A stretch of DNA of 64,000 nt from Ferrimonas sp048263965 (GCF_048263965.1 NZ_JBLXDO010000001.1:434001-498000), one strand, 5' to 3'; counted from the first letter of the stretch, positions 41,013 to 49,910 are shown. Notes: generated by a model not told the origin, from the letters alone. Numbers and translations: made by a program.

Positions 41013-41471
41013 TTACTCGATGATGAACAACGGCTCGTCGAACTCAATGGAATCGCCGTTTTCCACCAGAATCTGCTTAACCACACCGGCCTTGTCGGCT
41101 TCGATCTGGTTCATCATCTTCATCGCTTCGATGATGCACAGGGTGTCACCCACAGCGACGGTGTCGCCCACTTCAACGAAGGGCTTGGCCGCTGGGCTTG
41201 GGGAGCGGTAGAAGGTACCTACCATGGGGGACTTCACTGCGTGACCGGAAATGGCTGGTGCAGCCTCGGCAGCAGGAGCGGCCGCAGGGGCAGCAGCTAC
41301 AGGTGCAGGCGCTACGGCAACCGGGGCCTCAGCGACAGTGTAGGAAGCGGCCACAGGCGCATTGCCGGTACGGCTGATGCGTACGGACTCTTCCCCTTCG
41401 GCGATCTCCAGCTCGGCGATGCCGGATTCCTGTACCAGTTCGATCAGTTTCTTGATTTTGCGAATATCCAT
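41013..41471 (-). CDS. accB: Acetyl-CoA carboxylase biotin carboxyl carrier protein
   Basis: 152 residues: N-terminal helical part, Ala/Pro/Val-rich mobile linker (~60-75 residues), and the C-terminal biotinyl domain with IEAMKMMNQIEA carrying the biotinylated Lys and the thumb-containing HAVKSPMVGTFYRSPSP. Between aroQ (15 bases upstream) and accC. Confidence 0.98.
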   Translation of the reverse strand: MDIRKIKKLIELVQESGIAELEIAEGEESVRISRTGNAPVAASYTVAEAPVAVAPAPVAAAPAAAPAAEAAPAISGHAVKSPMVGTFYRSPSPAAKPFVEVGDTVAVGDTLCIIEAMKMMNQIEADKAGVVKQILVENGDSIEFDEPLFIIE

Positions 41472-41485
41472 AGTGGTTCTCTTAT

Positions 41486-41947
41486 TCAGCTGCGCTCGTA
41501 CTCGTCCGCACGATTCAAGTAATTAACCGCACTTTGCAGTGCAAATTGGTATCCGTCCGCGCCCAGACCGCAAACGACTCCTACCGCCACATCGGAAAAA
41601 TAGGAGTGGTGCCGGAAAGGCTCCCGGGCGTGGACATTTGACAGATGTACTTCAATAAAGGGGGTGGAAACCGACAGAATGGCGTCCCGCAAGGCCACAC
41701 TGGTGTGGGTAAAGGCGGCGGGATTGATGATGATGAAATCCACGTCGCTGGCGTGGATGGCATCGATCAGTTCAGCTTCGGAGTTGCTCTGGATATGGCT
41801 AAGGCTAACCTGATGATCTTCGGCGAGTTTGGTCAGACCAGTGACGATCTCATTCAGGGTCATCTTACCGTAATGGCCTGGCTCGCGCCGTCCCAGCATG
41901 TTCAGGTTGGGACCATTGACCAGCAAGATTCGCTTTTGCTTCGACAT
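41486..41947 (-). CDS. aroQ: Type II 3-dehydroquinate dehydratase
   Basis: Shikimate-pathway dehydratase, 153 residues. Motifs ILLVNGPNLNMLGRREPGHYG with catalytic Tyr, DFIIINPAAFTHTSVALRDA and FIEVHLSNVHAREPFRHHS with the active-site His. First gene of the aroQ-accB-accC operon, the usual gammaproteobacterial order. Confidence 0.97.
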   Translation of the reverse strand: MSKQKRILLVNGPNLNMLGRREPGHYGKMTLNEIVTGLTKLAEDHQVSLSHIQSNSEAELIDAIHASDVDFIIINPAAFTHTSVALRDAILSVSTPFIEVHLSNVHAREPFRHHSYFSDVAVGVVCGLGADGYQFALQSAVNYLNRADEYERS

Positions 41948-42188
41948 TTTGCGCCTATCCTCTGCGAACGTGTGTGCATATTCAGTGTAAATCGTTAGAC
42001 ACCAAAATTCGCCACAGTTTCACACCCTTGAATTCCAGTGATAGCCATTATAACTACATCAACGAAAATGGCAGCATTTTACTGGTCTAATCACGTGTGT
42101 TGCCCACAGTGTTAATAGCGACGGCGGACCCTTCGCGGTGAAGGGGAAATGCCCGTCAATCGGCAAAAAGGTTAACCACCGCTTTGGT

Positions 42189-42608
42189 TTAATCCTTTGG
42201 GGGGGAGCGCCTCAGTTGCTTACGCTGACTCTGGCGGCTTTTGCTGTCCAGGCGACGACGGACGCTGGCCTTGGTCGGTTTGGTGGCGTGGCGGGCCTTG
42301 GGACGGAAGGCGGCTTTCTTCAGCAGGGCCTGAAGGCGATCCAGTGCATCCTGGCGATTCATCTCCTGGCTGCGAAATTGCTGCGCCTTGATGAGAATTT
42401 TGCCGCCTGGGGTGATGTTGGGGTGGGAGAGCCTGTCCAGCCCCTCTTTATAGTGCTCAGGAAGGGTGGGGGAGCGGCGATAGTCGAAGATCAGCTGGAT
42501 GGCGGTGGAGACCTTGTTGACGTTCTGCCCCCCTGGTCCCGAGGCGCGGATCGCCTGAAACTCCAGTTCGGAGGCGGGAATGGTAAGGCGATTGGACAGA
42601 GTCAGCAT
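42189..42608 (-). CDS. arfB: Alternative ribosome-rescue factor B (peptidyl-tRNA hydrolase)
   Basis: A 139-residue GGQ protein (RASGPGGQNVNKVSTAIQL) with the basic C-terminal tail (KKAAFRPKARHATKPTKASVRRRL) that reaches into the mRNA channel of stalled ribosomes. These two features define ArfB/YaeJ rather than release factors. Single gene; the hairpin at 42676-42695 separates it from the next gene upstream. Confidence 0.96.
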   Translation of the reverse strand: MLTLSNRLTIPASELEFQAIRASGPGGQNVNKVSTAIQLIFDYRRSPTLPEHYKEGLDRLSHPNITPGGKILIKAQQFRSQEMNRQDALDRLQALLKKAAFRPKARHATKPTKASVRRRLDSKSRQSQRKQLRRSPPKD

Positions 42609-42675
42609 GGCGAACTACCGCAAAGAAAAGAGAGAGTATACCAGTCTCACGCCGTTGGGGCTGCCCAGAGAGGAA

Positions 42676-42695
42676 GGCGGCCCGCCTGGGCCGCC
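42676..42695 (-). terminator. Hairpin after the DUF2057-like gene
   Basis: GGCGGCCC-GCCT-GGGCCGCC; on the minus strand followed by TTCCTCTC, a weak T-tract. Confidence 0.6.
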
Positions 42696-42704
42696 CGGCC
42701 GGGA

Positions 42705-43124
42705 CTAGTCGGCCAGCAGCCTGGCAATGGCACCCTGGCCCAGATAGGCCTTGTGGACGATAGCCTGGCCATCGGATTTCAGGTCAAACTTGGGGTTGCG
42801 GGCGTAGGACTTGGCCTGGTCCAGAGCCATGGGCAGATCGGCGTTGAGTTGGTAGTTGGCACTCCCGTCGGCATCAAATACCACATAGATGGGGCCAGAG
42901 ACGACCATTTCGTGGTGCTCAGGGTGAATCCGATGGGGGTTGGCATATCTCAGGGTAATGACCTGCTTACCCTGTCCCAGATCCAGGCTGGAATCAAAGG
43001 CAGACACCTGTTGGCCGTTCACATTGGTGGCATAGAAGCCCTTGGGCAGTTGCAGTGTGCTGGCGGATGCGGTGGCGGTCAGTAGCAGGGTGGCGGCCAG
43101 GGTGGCCAGAGAGCGTAAGCGCAT
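42705..43124 (-). CDS. DUF2057-like secreted protein
   Basis: A 139-residue product from ATG 43124 with AGGAAGGAG 8 bases upstream. Signal peptide MRLRSLATLAATLLLTATASA. The region SAFDSSLDLGQGKQVITLRYANP, with the mid segment VVSGPIYVVFDADG, resembles the N-terminal half of YccT/DUF2057 proteins, but the protein is shorter than E. coli YccT (~220). Function unknown. Confidence 0.72.
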   Translation of the reverse strand: MRLRSLATLAATLLLTATASASTLQLPKGFYATNVNGQQVSAFDSSLDLGQGKQVITLRYANPHRIHPEHHEMVVSGPIYVVFDADGSANYQLNADLPMALDQAKSYARNPKFDLKSDGQAIVHKAYLGQGAIARLLAD

Positions 43125-43523
43125 ACAGATACTCCTTCCTTCATTACTGCGCGAGTGGTGCCCCGTGACAGCCGGGGCGCCCCGTGTCGCGCTCCGGTGG
43201 CTTTCCTGCCGGGCCGGAACCGAGCCTTGTGGTTGTTGTGTGGGCCCGAACTGCGACATTGATCACGTTTTACCATTTTGTTACCGAAAAGTGAACTCCT
43301 GCCCGACTTTGTTCGGTCTCATGTCGGCTCGGGAGGGAGAAGCTGCTGATTTTTGCCTGCTGGGCAGGATAGAATCGCCAGAGGGTCTGGGAGTCTGGTG
43401 CTGCCCGGTTACAGGAGAGTGGAAAAGGCCACATTGTTCTAAATTTTAACAACTTCTGATATTTTCTATCCCCTTCGAGACTGGGGTGGCGACCCCTGCG
43501 TCAGGGTAAACAGGAGCAGGATA
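43125..43523. other. Divergent intergenic region
   Basis: Promoter region of the DUF2057-like (minus) and patatin-like (plus) genes. A CTGGGCAG (43360-43367) / CTGCCCGG (43401-43408) pair could fold into a leader stem for the patatin transcript. No ORF with a ribosome site; not a riboswitch I recognise. Confidence 0.45.
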
Positions 43524-44567
43524 TTGACTCCACTTCGTATTTTGGCCGGGGCTGAAGCCCGGCGGCAATTCGCTGAACACGGTTGGAAAACCGCGTTGTT
43601 TGATCGTTTCATCGCGGCGTCAGGGGGCCCCAAGTGGCTGCCCATGGCCGCCCTGGATCGGGCCCTGATGACCCGCTGGATCCCGAGCCACCAGAAGATG
43701 CAACTCCTGGGAACCTCCTCCGGTGGGTGGCGCTGTGCGGCCCTGTGTCACCCCGACCCAGCTCAGGCTCACCGGCGGTTGCAACATGCCTATATTGGCC
43801 AGGTGTATGAGACGCGCCCCACTGAAGCGGTGGTGAGAAGCAACTGCGTCACCATAATGCGCGCCCTGGCTGGCGAGCAGGGCTATGAGGCGCTGCTCAG
43901 TCAGCCCAATCGGGTGTTGAACCTTATCGCCTGTCGTTGGAAAGGGCAGCGTACCCGTCGACCACTGTTGCAGGGGGCCAGCCTGGCGTTGACGGCAGGG
44001 CTCAATCTGGTCAGTCGACCCCTGATTCAGCACCAGTGGGAACGCTGGCTCTTTTCTGCTGAGCACCAGGGGTTTTATGAGCCAGGGGAGCTGACCACCC
44101 ATCACAGTGCGTTGACCGAGGAGAACCTGGAGGCTGTACTGCTGGCCACCGGCAGCATTCCCCTGCTTTCACCTGGTGAGGTGGACATCAAGGGGGCCGC
44201 CGCCGGCCGCTATATGGATGGAGGCATCACCGACTACCATCTGGATCTGCCGGTGCTGAGCCGGGGCGGGCTGGTGCTTTACCCTCACTTCCACCCCTAT
44301 GCGTTACCGGGCTGGTTCGACAAATCACTCAAGGGGCGTCGGGCCGGTGTCAACTTCGAACGGGTGGTGATGCTGGTGCCCTCCGAGGAGTTCATTGCCA
44401 ACTTGCCGAGTGCGAAGATTCCCGACCGTAATGATTTCAAGACCCTGCCAACTGACGAACGGAAGCAGCGCTGGCATCAGGTTACCGAAGCCGGAGAGCA
44501 GCTGGCCCAGGCTTTTGAAGCGATGGTCAGGGGGGAGCGGCCCCTGAAAATAGAGGCGATCGATTAG
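43524..44567 (+). CDS. Patatin-like phospholipase family protein
   Basis: A 347-residue putative serine lipid hydrolase. TTG start at 43524 with CAGGAGCAGG upstream. Gly-rich oxyanion segment ASGGPKWLPM, nucleophile elbow GTSSGGWR, and the partner Asp in DGGITDYHLDLP are visible, the Ser-Asp dyad of patatins. No signal peptide, so cytoplasmic. Substrate unknown; possibly membrane phospholipid or thioester. Confidence 0.85.
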   Translation: MTPLRILAGAEARRQFAEHGWKTALFDRFIAASGGPKWLPMAALDRALMTRWIPSHQKMQLLGTSSGGWRCAALCHPDPAQAHRRLQHAYIGQVYETRPTEAVVRSNCVTIMRALAGEQGYEALLSQPNRVLNLIACRWKGQRTRRPLLQGASLALTAGLNLVSRPLIQHQWERWLFSAEHQGFYEPGELTTHHSALTEENLEAVLLATGSIPLLSPGEVDIKGAAAGRYMDGGITDYHLDLPVLSRGGLVLYPHFHPYALPGWFDKSLKGRRAGVNFERVVMLVPSEEFIANLPSAKIPDRNDFKTLPTDERKQRWHQVTEAGEQLAQAFEAMVRGERPLKIEAID

Positions 44568-44598
44568 GGCATTCGTATTTACTGGCTTTCAATGCAAA

Positions 44599-44613
44599 TA
44601 ATAACTATTATCA
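44599..44613 (+). promoter_or_regulatory. Fur box candidate
   Basis: TAATAAC-T-ATTATCA matches 12 of 14 positions of the 7-1-7 Fur consensus TGATAAT-n-ATTATCA and lies 30 bases upstream of the DUF2061 gene's start, overlapping a likely promoter. Suggests iron repression of that gene. Confidence 0.6.
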
Positions 44614-44643
44614 TTGATTAAAGTCCAATACGGAGATACCCCA

Positions 44644-44844
44644 ATGTTGAAGACTCTGACTTTTGCCATCATGCATTTTTCCATCGCCTTCGTTCTGGTG
44701 TATCTGTTAACCGGCAGCTGGGCCATAGGCGGCGCCGTGGCGGTGATTGAACCCCTGGTCAACACCGTTGCCTTCTACTTTCATGACAAGGTGTGGAAGA
44801 GGGTGGAGCAGCGCAGGGCCCAGTGCGAGGCTCTGGCCGCCTGA
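44644..44844 (+). CDS. DUF2061 small membrane protein
   Basis: 66 residues from ATG 44644 (GGAGA upstream). Two hydrophobic helices (FAIMHFSIAFVLVYLLTGSW and GGAVAVIEPLVNTVAFYF) followed by HDKVWKRVEQRR. The wording KTLTFAIMHFSIAF...GGAVAVIEPLVNTVAFYFHDKVW matches DUF2061. Function unknown; a Fur-like box upstream hints at an iron-starvation role. Confidence 0.85.
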   Translation: MLKTLTFAIMHFSIAFVLVYLLTGSWAIGGAVAVIEPLVNTVAFYFHDKVWKRVEQRRAQCEALAA

Positions 44845-44968
44845 CCAACAAATGAACCCCCATCGCTGAATCTGGGTCTAAACTAGTGGAAAGCCCGCAG
44901 ATTCAGAGGTGATCGCAGCATATGCAAACCTCAGTTGAGAAGGGTGACATCTCCGGCTGGGAGGGTGT

Positions 44969-45550
44969 ATGCACAGAATGACCGTCGCCCTGCTGCCCAT
45001 CGACAGCCCGGTGCTGCCGCAGGGGCGCAAAGAGCTTCGCATGGTGACCCCAGGTCAACACCGGGTGGTGGCCGAGCATTACCATAAGCAGTTGCCTCTG
45101 GTGGTCTGTGTCCAGCGGGAGGACGATGAGCTGCCCTGCTACCCAATCGCGGCCGTGGTTAATATTATCGATTTTCACCAGCTGGAAGATGGCTGCCTGA
45201 GCCTGATCGTCGAAGGATGTCGCCGGTTTAAGGTGTCTGACGCCTGGGCCGAGGCCGACGGGGTGTGGATGGGCCAGGGACTGGTGATGAATAACTGGCC
45301 CTCCCTGCCCATGCCCGCCAGATTTGAGCTGCTTGGCGAAGCCCTGGAACGTCTGTTTGAGGTCAGGCCGGAACTGGGTGAGCTTTACGGTGAACGTCAG
45401 TTGGAGGATGCCTGCTGGGTCGGTCAGCGTTGGCTGGAAATTCTGCCTCTGCTGGAACAGGATACCCAGGAACTGCTCAGGGCACCGGACTGTACCCGTA
45501 CCCTTCGGTTCATTCTGTCACTGATTGTCCAGCCGGAGAACCTGGCCTGA
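44969..45550 (+). CDS. LON substrate-binding-domain protein (no ATPase/protease domain)
   Basis: A 193-residue cytoplasmic protein, ATG 44969 with a strong GGGAGG site. It is only a LON N-terminal-type domain: LLPIDSPVLPQGRKELRMV start, LPLVVCVQRED..., FHQLEDGCLSLIVEGCRRFKVSD, and helical end. No Walker motifs or Ser-Lys dyad follow. Stand-alone members exist widely and may bind substrates; role unknown. A terminator follows. Confidence 0.88.
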   Translation: MHRMTVALLPIDSPVLPQGRKELRMVTPGQHRVVAEHYHKQLPLVVCVQREDDELPCYPIAAVVNIIDFHQLEDGCLSLIVEGCRRFKVSDAWAEADGVWMGQGLVMNNWPSLPMPARFELLGEALERLFEVRPELGELYGERQLEDACWVGQRWLEILPLLEQDTQELLRAPDCTRTLRFILSLIVQPENLA

Positions 45551-45583
45551 CAGAGCCCTCTGACCACATCGCCGAGCCCAACC

Positions 45584-45608
45584 GCCCCGCACCTGATTGC
45601 GGGGCTCT
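45584..45608 (+). terminator. Intrinsic terminator after LON-domain gene
   Basis: GCCCCGC-ACCTGATT-GCGGGGC followed by TCTTTC. Confidence 0.8.
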
Positions 45609-45689
45609 TTCATTGGTGTCGCACCCAGGGTGGAGCCCTTTCCTCACCCACCACTGAGCCCCCCTTTTTAAGTGGGCGTTATCAAAACC

Positions 45690-45704
45690 TTTACAAACTC
45701 TTAC
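45690..45704 (-). promoter_or_regulatory. CpxR-box-like tandem repeat
   Basis: Read on the minus strand, GTAAG-AGTTT-GTAAA matches 9 of 10 positions of the CpxR consensus GTAAA-n5-GTAAA. It lies 102 bases upstream of the 30-codon membrane peptide. The match is short, so false positives are likely. Confidence 0.35.
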
Positions 45705-45805
45705 GACACTTTTAACGGGCCGCTCGGTCAGAGTAATCAGAGAACGCTGTAGGTGGTCGCCTTGGGTGACGGCGGGAATCTGCATACCAACAGAGGGAGA
45801 GCGTG

Positions 45806-45898
45806 ATGCTGAAACTGAGGTGGAGTTATTTGTGGATGGGGCTGGCGTTGATCACCAGCGCCGGGTTGTTGGCCCAGGCGCTGGTGTGGTTGGGGTAA
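45806..45898 (+). CDS. 30-residue single-span membrane peptide
   Basis: ATG 45806 encodes 30 residues: MLKLRWSYLW, then GLALITSAGLLAQALVWLG, a single hydrophobic helix with a basic start. GAGGGAGA lies 6-7 bases upstream. The stop is directly followed by the convergent dsbD stop. Small membrane peptides of this kind are often missed; expression is unproven. Confidence 0.5.
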   Translation: MLKLRWSYLWMGLALITSAGLLAQALVWLG

Positions 45899-45903
45899 TC
45901 TGA

Positions 45904-47664
45904 CTAGAGCACCCCGTCCAGGTGTGACGCGAAGCGGGTGGCGTTCATAAAGCCAGTGACCCGCTGGCGGCTCAGCTCATTACCCTGACGATCGAAGAAC
46001 AGGATGGTGGGCAGGCCCAGCACCTGATAGCGTTCCTGGATTTCGATATCCAGCTCGTCATTGGCGGTCATGTCTGCCTGTAGCAGCACCATCTGGTCGG
46101 TGCGTTTCATTACTTCAGGTTTGGGGAAGGTCTTCACCTCGAACTCTTTACAGGCCACACACCAGTCCGCATAGAGATCCAGCATCACCGGCTTGCCTGT
46201 GGCAGCGGCTTTGGCCACTTCCCGTTCCACATCTGCCAGGCTTTTCACCCGGATAAACTCCACCTCGTGATGGGCGCCGCCGGCCTCTGCGATCTTGTCG
46301 CTGTAGAGGGCGTAGCCGACGCTGAAGCCGCCATAGCCCAGGCTGCCCATCATCAGGGCTCCCAACACCAGGTAGCGGGCGCTCTGGCCGATGCCCTGAC
46401 GGGTGTTGCGGTTCTCTTTCAGCAGGTAGAGCACCAGGGCCAGGCCCCACAGGCTCCACAGCAGGTCCGCCACTACGCCGCTCCACATGCGGGTCAGCAT
46501 TACGATGGAAACGGCGATCAGCAGGAAGCCGAAGACGTGCTTGATGATCTCCATCCAGGCTCCGGCCCTGGGCAGCAATTTGCCACCCGAGGTACCTAGC
46601 AGCAGCAGTGGAGCGCCCATACCCATGGAGAGGGCGTACAGGGCCAGGCCACCGAGCATAAGGTCACCGCTCTGGGCCACGTAGATGAGGGCGCCGGACA
46701 GAGGGGCGGTGGTGCAGGGGGAGGCCACCAGGCCGGAGATCAGGCCCATCACCAGCACACCGGTGAATGAGCCGCCCTTCTGGGAGTTGGAGGCCTGGTT
46801 CAGTTTGTTCTGCCAGGAGTCGGGCAGTTGCAGGTTGTACACCCCGAACATGGAGAGAGAGAGCACCACGAACAGGATGGCCAGACCGATCAGAATGGCG
46901 GGATGCTGCAGGGCAGCCTGATACTTCAGGCCGGCGGAAGCCACCACCAGACCCAGGGCGGAGTAGGTGATCGCCATACCCTGTACATAGGTCATGGAGA
47001 GGGCGAAGGCCCGTCCGGTGGAGAGCTTGTCCCCTTGGCCGGCGATGATGCCGGTGAGAATTGGGTACATGGGGAACACACAGGGCGTAAAGGCCAGCAG
47101 AATACCCAGGCCGAAGAAGGTCAGAATCACCAGGCCCAGATGGCCGCCGGAGAGCAGGGCCGCCAGGCTGTCCTGTTCTGTGGCAGGAGTACCCACGGCT
47201 GCGGCCGGGGTGGCAATCAGCCCGTCGTTGGCGGCTACTGCGGAGAGCAGTACCTTCTGGCGGGTGGGCGGATAGCACAGTACCTTGTCCAGACACCCCT
47301 GGTAGGTGATGGTCAGTTCGGTGTTCTCTGCGGCTTCCAGAATGGGCAGAGCCAGAGTGACCCGGTCGAAGTAGACTGGCTGCTCACCAAAGAAATCGTC
47401 GAAGTGGGAGGTGGCCTCGGGATAGACAAAGTCGCCAACCTTGGCGTTGCCCTCGATTTTGACGCTAAATCGCTCCTGATAGAGGTAGTACCCCTGTTCG
47501 GGCATCTCCCAGGTCAGCTCCAGCTTGTTGTCCTGCTGATAGAAGTTAAACAGGTATGCCTGGTCTACCGGGAGAACTTCAGGCTCCTGGTTTAGGAAGG
47601 AGAACTGGGCGAAGGCTGTGCTGCTCATGGTGAGCATCAGGGCCAGGGCAAAAAGTCTTTTCAT
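45904..47664 (-). CDS. dsbD: Thiol:disulfide interchange protein DsbD
   Basis: A 586-residue inner-membrane electron shuttle from thioredoxin to periplasmic disulfide isomerases and cytochrome c maturation. Signal peptide ending TAFA, DsbD-alpha domain with Cys pair GCLDKVLCYPP, eight-helix core with TPCVFPMYPIL and SPCTTAPLSGAL motifs (both Cys), and C-terminal thioredoxin domain with YADWCVACKEFE. A start codon three bases earlier is also possible. Likely important for maturing the multiheme cytochrome in this window. Confidence 0.97.
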   Translation of the reverse strand: MKRLFALALMLTMSSTAFAQFSFLNQEPEVLPVDQAYLFNFYQQDNKLELTWEMPEQGYYLYQERFSVKIEGNAKVGDFVYPEATSHFDDFFGEQPVYFDRVTLALPILEAAENTELTITYQGCLDKVLCYPPTRQKVLLSAVAANDGLIATPAAAVGTPATEQDSLAALLSGGHLGLVILTFFGLGILLAFTPCVFPMYPILTGIIAGQGDKLSTGRAFALSMTYVQGMAITYSALGLVVASAGLKYQAALQHPAILIGLAILFVVLSLSMFGVYNLQLPDSWQNKLNQASNSQKGGSFTGVLVMGLISGLVASPCTTAPLSGALIYVAQSGDLMLGGLALYALSMGMGAPLLLLGTSGGKLLPRAGAWMEIIKHVFGFLLIAVSIVMLTRMWSGVVADLLWSLWGLALVLYLLKENRNTRQGIGQSARYLVLGALMMGSLGYGGFSVGYALYSDKIAEAGGAHHEVEFIRVKSLADVEREVAKAAATGKPVMLDLYADWCVACKEFEVKTFPKPEVMKRTDQMVLLQADMTANDELDIEIQERYQVLGLPTILFFDRQGNELSRQRVTGFMNATRFASHLDGVL

Positions 47665-47884
47665 CATTGTCTGTGTGTTGTTCCAATCATTTCCATTGGG
47701 GGGTGAATCGCCCGTTGGCGAACCCTTGCGGGCAACACCCGCCTGTATCGATTGAGACCGCTACTTTACTGGATCCATCCCGGTGCTGCATCGATAAATG
47801 TAACAGCCCATGAAGGCTGACTTGAAAATAGACCGGCCCACCCCCATTTGAGTTTCTTAACCAGACAGAATTTGTGAGGCAGGT

Positions 47885-48433
47885 GTGGTTTTCTATCTCT
47901 TTTTACTCTTTGCGGTGATGCCGATCATCGAGATCTCCGTTTTGGTGCAGGTCGGCACCACCCTGGGCGCCTGGCCCACCATAGGCCTGGTGCTGCTGAC
48001 CGCGGCCCTGGGGGCCTCTCTGGTTCGCAGCCAGGGTTTGAGCACCATGATGGAGGTACGTAACCGCATGGCCCGGGGAGAGATGCCCGGCACCCAGATC
48101 ATGGAAGCCATGTTACTGGCGGTGGCCGGCGTACTGCTGGTGACCCCGGGTTTTGTTACCGACCTATTTGGCCTGCTGGTGCTCACCCCCTTCACCCGCC
48201 GCAAGCTGGCCACCTGGCTGATGAGCCGAGCCCAGGTGCATATCGCCACCCAGCAGCAGGGGTTTGGCTTCCATACCCAGTTTCATCAGCAGCGTCCCTT
48301 CGATGAGCAGCCAGGCCCGTTTGGCGAGCAGCAATCCCCTTTCGGCGAGCAGCGTCCTTTTGACCGTCAGGACAGTCGGGATCGCGGTGGTAACACCACC
48401 ATCGAAGGTGAGTACGAGAGAAAGGATGACTGA
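47885..48433 (+). CDS. fxsA: FxsA membrane protein with Gln-rich repeat tail
   Basis: A 182-residue membrane protein. GTG start 47885 with GAGG upstream. N-terminal FxsA motif FYLFLLFAVMPIIEISVLVQVG, then GLVLLTAALGASLVRSQGL and MLLAVAGVLLVTPGFVTDLFGLLVLTPFTRR. The C-terminal tail (~118-180) repeats PFDEQ, PFGEQ, PFGEQ, PFDRQ. FxsA helps exclude T7 phage in F plasmid-bearing E. coli; its core role is unknown. Divergent from dsbD. Confidence 0.93.
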   Translation: MVFYLFLLFAVMPIIEISVLVQVGTTLGAWPTIGLVLLTAALGASLVRSQGLSTMMEVRNRMARGEMPGTQIMEAMLLAVAGVLLVTPGFVTDLFGLLVLTPFTRRKLATWLMSRAQVHIATQQQGFGFHTQFHQQRPFDEQPGPFGEQQSPFGEQRPFDRQDSRDRGGNTTIEGEYERKDD

Positions 48434-48515
48434 AGTTCTTGAGACCGTTGCGCCACTGTGGTCAACTGTCCGGGTTCACCAGGGTTCGAGTTAGCGTTTG
48501 AATCCGATGTGACAG

Positions 48516-48537
48516 AGCCGCCCCAAGGGGCGGCTTT
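48516..48537 (+). terminator. Intrinsic terminator of fxsA
   Basis: AGCCGCCCC-AA-GGGGCGGCTTTT. Confidence 0.85.
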
Positions 48538-48551
48538 TCTATGCCTGGCGT

Positions 48552-49910
48552 TCAATCCAGGGGAGAACTGTGTGCCTCGGTGAGAGACTCGGGTTCACAC
48601 ACCCGGGTGGCCAGGTGATAACAGGCCGCGCCCATCATCAGGTTGGCCATGGCGACGCCGATAAAGGCCCCTTTCACCCCAAAGGCCCAGGCGCCCACCA
48701 TGGTCATGGGGATCAGCATCAGGAACAGCCTCACCGCATTCAGGGAGAGGGCGGTCATCGGCCGGTGATAGGCGTTGAGGGCCAGGACAAACAGGATAAC
48801 CACGCCCAGGGGGCCATAAGCCAGAGGCAGTACCTGCAGGTACCAGATGAGGTATCCCTGAACCGTCAGATCCTGACTGAATATCGCCGCAATCTCCCCC
48901 AGCCAGGGCCAGATCAGCAGGTACAGCCCTAACTGCAGCACAATCACGAAGCGGATGCTGCCCATCAGGGCTTCCTTGGCACGCAGGTACTGACCAGCCC
49001 CCAGATTCTGGGCGATGAAGGGCATCAGGGAGCCGCAGAGGGCGGTGACGCCGACCAGCATCAGGGCTTCGATTCGGGTACCCGCCCCGAAGGCCGCCAC
49101 TGCCTGGGTGTCGATTCGCGCAAGAATCGCCAGGATAACCCCGTTGGCCAGGGGGTTCAGCAGGTTGGAGATCGCCGCGGGTCGGGCGATGTGCAGCAGC
49201 CGCCGCCAGTGTTCAAGCCAGCGCTGGCAGGGGGCGGCAATCAGGCGGTATCGCCATCCCAGCATCCAGGCCGCCACGGCAAAGGTGATCAGCCAGGAGA
49301 GCACGGTGGCGATGGCGGCGCCCTGCATCTCCATGCGTGGGAAGGGGCCAATGCCAAAGATAAGCAAAGGGTCGAGGACCGCATTCACCAGGGCGGCCAC
49401 GGCGGTGACCACCGCCGGGGTTCGGGTGTTGCCTGTGGCGCGCAGTGCCTGGTTGCCCACCATGGGCAGCACCAGCAGGCCGATGCCCAGATACCACACC
49501 AGCATGTAGTCGCAGATCATCTCCAGCATCGCCGGTTCGGCCCCCATCAGGGCGAACAGCGGCCGGATGGTCAGGGCGCCCGCCAGGGCGATCACCACCA
49601 CGATCAACATTGCCAGCAGCAGGCCATGGGTCAGGAAGCTCCTGGCCTGGGGCAGGTCGCCCTGTCCCAGCAGTCGGCCCATATGGGCACTCATGCCAGC
49701 GCCCATGCCCAGGGCGATGGAGGAGACCACCAGGGTGACCGGGAAGGTCATGGAGATGGCCGCCAGGGGCTCGGTGCCCAGGCGACTGATGAAAAAAGTG
49801 TCGGTCAGATGGTAGAAGAGCAGGCTCAGTACACCCAGGAGGTTGGGTAGGCTCATACGCAGCAGAACTCTGCCTATGGGAGCGGTTAAAAGGCCGTGCT
49901 TATCATACAT
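48552..49910 (-). CDS. MATE family multidrug efflux transporter
   Basis: A 452-residue 12-helix drug/sodium (or proton) antiporter. ATG 49910 (MYDKHGLLTAPIGRVLLRMSLPN) fits the usual MATE start; there is no strong ribosome site and longer frames look non-conserved. Conserved features: ISRLGTEPLAAISMTFP, GMGAGMSAHMGRLLGQG, ATGNTRTPAVVT and the second-half FGAGTRIEALMLVG. Substrate unknown. Confidence 0.92.
   Translation of the reverse strand: MYDKHGLLTAPIGRVLLRMSLPNLLGVLSLLFYHLTDTFFISRLGTEPLAAISMTFPVTLVVSSIALGMGAGMSAHMGRLLGQGDLPQARSFLTHGLLLAMLIVVVIALAGALTIRPLFALMGAEPAMLEMICDYMLVWYLGIGLLVLPMVGNQALRATGNTRTPAVVTAVAALVNAVLDPLLIFGIGPFPRMEMQGAAIATVLSWLITFAVAAWMLGWRYRLIAAPCQRWLEHWRRLLHIARPAAISNLLNPLANGVILAILARIDTQAVAAFGAGTRIEALMLVGVTALCGSLMPFIAQNLGAGQYLRAKEALMGSIRFVIVLQLGLYLLIWPWLGEIAAIFSQDLTVQGYLIWYLQVLPLAYGPLGVVILFVLALNAYHRPMTALSLNAVRLFLMLIPMTMVGAWAFGVKGAFIGVAMANLMMGAACYHLATRVCEPESLTEAHSSPLD

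Noticed and set aside
39689..41023. A 444-codon plus-strand ORF opposite accC
   Set aside because: Shadow of accC, rich in Gly/His/Val/Leu without motifs; a GC-rich coding strand commonly gives such open reverse frames.
48460..48505. GGTTCGAGTTAGCG with GAATCC nearby, reminiscent of a tRNA T-arm
   Set aside because: No acceptor stem, anticodon arm or CCA end can be folded around it.
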